Assembly (NCBI RefSeq): GCF_029543105.1
Contig: NZ_JARQXB010000019.1
Span: forward strand, 1 to 53,800
DNA length: 53,800 nt
Direction: 5' to 3'
Origin: Stenotrophomonas sp. HITSZ_GD
Lineage (GTDB): Bacteria > Pseudomonadota > Gammaproteobacteria > Xanthomonadales > Xanthomonadaceae
Every line of letters begins with the position of its first letter. Position 1 is the stretch's first letter. The notes under the pieces were generated by a model, which was given only the letters and a program-made list of their open reading frames with translations, was not told the DNA's origin and made no database searches. Positions 51,837-53,800 of the stretch are shown here, one piece after another. Made by a program: the position numbers and the translations under genes.

Positions 51837-51865
51837 TTGACAGCCCTCCGCCTCATCACCACAAT
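51837..51865 (+). promoter_or_regulatory. Promoter of the first tRNA-Leu gene
   Basis: TTGACA (51837-51842), a 17-base spacer and CACAAT (51860-51865) precede the mature tRNA 5' end (51879) by 13 bases, giving a very short 5' leader. Confidence 0.75.
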
Positions 51866-51878
51866 ACGCGGCTCACCT

Positions 51879-51963
<85 letters not shown>

Positions 51964-52005
51964 GACATAAAAAAAACACCGCTTCGGCGGTGTTTTTTTT
52001 ATGTC
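51964..52005. terminator. Bidirectional terminator after tRNA-Leu
   Basis: A perfect 19-bp inverted repeat (51964-51982 with 51987-52005) has a TTCG loop. The core CACCGC/GCGGTG is flanked by eight A and eight T, so it ends both the tRNA and the opposing hydrolase transcript. Confidence 0.95.
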
Positions 52006-52034
52006 CGGTGCCGGGCCTCGTGGCTTCCTATCCC

Positions 52035-52067
52035 CGCGCCTTCGGCGCGCCCCCTTAACAAAGGGGG
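52035..52067. repeat. Two adjacent small hairpins
   Basis: CGCGCC-TTC-GGCGCG (52035-52049) is followed directly by CCCCCTT-AACA-AAGGGGG (52050-52067). They lie in the 95-base gap between the tRNA terminator and the hydrolase stop. They resemble short intergenic repeats of this bacterial family. Confidence 0.5.
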
Positions 52068-52100
52068 CTGTTCTCCATCGAGTGACTTGCCGGCTGAGGG

Positions 52101-53594
52101 TCAGGGCGCTGTTATGCCCACCTCTCTTAGCGATTGCGCCCAGATGCGGTAACCGGCCTCGCTCGGGTGGGTGGTGTCCGGGAACAGCGCCTCCGGCAGG
52201 GTGCCGTCCTTTTGCAGGAAACGGCTGCCGATATCCATGAAACGGATATTCGGATCCTTGCCGAAACGGGCGGCGAGCAGGCGGTTGGTTTCCTCGATTG
52301 GCTTGCGCAAGGCGTCGCCCGCATGCCGGCCGCGCGGGAAGATGCCCATCAGCACCACCTTGGCGCGCGGCAGGCGCGTGCGCACCTGCGCCACCACCTC
52401 TTCCACGCCAGCAGCCACTTCTGCCGGCGTGCTGGCGCGCGCATGCTCGGTGCCGGTCAGGTTGTTGGTGCCGATGTTGACCACCACCCAGCGCGGGTCC
52501 AGGCCGTCCAGTTCGCCCTGCCGGATGCGCCACAGCACGTTCTGCGTGCGGTCCCAGCCGAAGCCGAGGTTGAGCACCGGGCGCTCGCCGTAGAGCCACC
52601 GCCACGATTCCGGCCCGCTGGCGCGCACGCCGCGCGGTTCGCCACTCCAGAAATGGGTGATCGAATCGCCGATCATCACCACCTCCGGGTGCAGGGTGCG
52701 CGCCGCGGCGAGCGCGCCGCGATGACGCGCGAACCAGTCGTACGAATCCTGCTCCAGCCATGGCACCGGGATCAGCGCCGGGTTGAACGCGGTGCCGAGC
52801 TGCGCCATGGGCACGCGCGTCGGTTCGCCGAGCATGCGCGCCAGCGTCGGCTCGATGGCCTCGGCCATCATCCGCTGGCCGATCGTGTCCGGATGCAATG
52901 CGCCGGCCGGCGGGCTGAAGCGGGTGTCGTAGAAGCGCGTGGTGTCCAGCTTGCCGTCCCGCTGGAAAATCGCGCCGATGTCGAGGAAGGTCACGCGCGG
53001 ATTGTCCGCGTAGCGCTCGGCCAGGTAGCGGTTGACCGCCGCATCGGCGCGCGTTTTCTCCGCGGAGATGTCGCTGGGCAGCAGGCCCAGTAGCAGGATG
53101 CGTGTGTCAGGCAGCTTCTGCTCGAGCTTGGCCACCACCGCATCGATGCCCAGCTGGGTATCGAGCGCGCCCTGCTGGAGCCAGCCGGTGTTGTTGGTGC
53201 CGATCAGCAGCACCGCCACCTTCGGCTGCAGCCCATCGACCTCGCCGTGCTCCAGCCGCCACAGCACATGCTGGGTGCCATCGCCGCTGAAGCCCAGGTT
53301 GATCGCCCCGCGCGCACCGTAGAACGTCTCCCACGTCGGCAGGAAATCCTCGTCCGGCGCCTGGGCCTTCTCGTAGTTGTGGGTCATGGAATCGCCGATC
53401 AGCAGCAGCGGCGCCCGCGGGCTGGCCTGGACCTGCGCAAGCAGCTGCGCGTGGCGCGCCGCCCACCACGGCTGGTCCAGGCGATCAGTGGGCATGGCCG
53501 AAGCGGGCACGTCGGCGGCCAGGCCGGTGAGCGGCAAGAACAACAGCGCGAGTGACAACAGGCCGGCGCGCAACGCGGCGTGGGGCAACGTCAT
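52101..53594 (-). CDS. Exported protein with two tandem SGNH/GDSL hydrolase domains
   Basis: This 497-residue protein has a signal peptide ending about residue 27 (LPLTGLAA). Two homologous SGNH domains follow (about 35-255 and 275-495). Domain 1 has GDSM (Ser69), NLGFSGDGTQH, GTNN (132-135) and His234, but Gly231 stands where the DxxH Asp is expected. Domain 2 has GDSI (Ser311), NLGFGWDRTQ, GTNN (375-378) and a complete Asp473/His476. It resembles PAF-acetylhydrolase-type esterases, possibly polysaccharide deacetylating. The ATG at 53594 has AAGGAAAGG upstream; the reading from 53693 adds no homologous sequence. It lies between two tRNA-Leu copies. Confidence 0.88.
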   Translation of the reverse strand: MTLPHAALRAGLLSLALLFLPLTGLAADVPASAMPTDRLDQPWWAARHAQLLAQVQASPRAPLLLIGDSMTHNYEKAQAPDEDFLPTWETFYGARGAINLGFSGDGTQHVLWRLEHGEVDGLQPKVAVLLIGTNNTGWLQQGALDTQLGIDAVVAKLEQKLPDTRILLLGLLPSDISAEKTRADAAVNRYLAERYADNPRVTFLDIGAIFQRDGKLDTTRFYDTRFSPPAGALHPDTIGQRMMAEAIEPTLARMLGEPTRVPMAQLGTAFNPALIPVPWLEQDSYDWFARHRGALAAARTLHPEVVMIGDSITHFWSGEPRGVRASGPESWRWLYGERPVLNLGFGWDRTQNVLWRIRQGELDGLDPRWVVVNIGTNNLTGTEHARASTPAEVAAGVEEVVAQVRTRLPRAKVVLMGIFPRGRHAGDALRKPIEETNRLLAARFGKDPNIRFMDIGSRFLQKDGTLPEALFPDTTHPSEAGYRIWAQSLREVGITAP

Positions 53595-53622
53595 CTGGAC
53601 CTTTCCTTCGGGATGCCTCGCG

Positions 53623-53652
53623 ATTGTCCGCGCCGCCCTCGGCACGCGACAA
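53623..53652 (-). promoter_or_regulatory. Candidate promoter of the SGNH hydrolase gene
   Basis: On the minus strand, TTGTCG (53652-53647) and GACAAT (53628-53623) are 18 bases apart, about 29 bases before the ATG at 53594. It lies back to back with the tRNA promoter. Confidence 0.45.
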
Positions 53653-53681
53653 GCGGCCGAGTTTTTTTTCGTGACGCTGTC

Positions 53682-53710
53682 TTGACAGTGCACTTAGCTC
53701 AGGACAAAAT
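53682..53710 (+). promoter_or_regulatory. Promoter of the second tRNA-Leu gene
   Basis: TTGACA (53682-53687), a 17-base spacer and CAAAAT (53705-53710) end 14 bases before the tRNA 5' end. The layout matches the first tRNA copy but the surrounding sequence is different. Confidence 0.75.
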
Positions 53711-53724
53711 TCGCTTCCTGAAAT

Positions 53725-53800
<76 letters not shown>

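Overview
The window is GC-rich chromosomal DNA with dense, often overlapping genes. It most probably comes from a gammaproteobacterium of the Xanthomonadaceae (Lysobacteraceae: Lysobacter, Luteimonas, Pseudoxanthomonas or Xanthomonas-like). Evidence for this is the OprO/P porin beside a pst-phoU operon, ribonuclease T, a linked rnr and rlmB pair, an REP-like inverted repeat of the type common in this family, and the general protein style. Genus is inference only.

1-13.6 kb is a polyamine uptake and catabolism locus. A minus-strand run of nine genes (puuD, a glutamate-putrescine ligase, spuC-type aminotransferase, two tandem PotF-type binding proteins, potG, potH, potI, a short succinate-semialdehyde dehydrogenase) ends at a terminator near position 110. 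Divergent from it are a second glutamine-synthetase-like ligase and a PuuB-type oxidase. A second cluster at 17.7-22.8 kb supplies the missing steps and the control: an MFS transporter, PuuC-type aldehyde dehydrogenase, PuuR-like regulator and an omega-amino acid aminotransferase. Together these give both the gamma-glutamylated and the direct transamination routes from putrescine to succinate. No dedicated PuuE is seen.

13.6-17.7 kb holds a secreted glucoamylase-like protein, a two-receiver diguanylate cyclase with a sigma-28-like promoter, a bacteriohemerythrin with an FNR-type box, and a YCII protein. 22.8-34.1 kb is mostly housekeeping: DUF445, RlmKL, a MOSC/hydrolase/GNAT operon divergent from ampD through a 30-bp near-palindrome, DUF1684, a sulfurtransferase, a DUF1289-NUDIX fusion, an FKBP-like protein, and crotonase/hypothetical/nth.

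34.1-41.6 kb is the phosphate-starvation locus: OprO/P porin, two pstS genes, pstCAB and phoU, with Pho-box arrays facing both ways.

41.6-44.1 kb holds the most notable system. An RcnB-like protein lies next to a three-gene RiPP-type operon: a secreted precursor with three EGKCG motifs, a DUF692 multinuclear iron oxidase and a DUF2063 partner. This matches the bufferin/Hvf class of copper-handling modified peptides.

44.1-53.8 kb carries ribonuclease T, a 1007-residue beta-propeller sensor diguanylate cyclase, rlmB, a GFA protein, rnr, and two identical tRNA-Leu(CAG) genes flanking a tandem-domain SGNH hydrolase. The second tRNA is cut by the window end. There is no gene-free stretch above 300 bases, and no CRISPR array, insertion sequence or integrase was seen.
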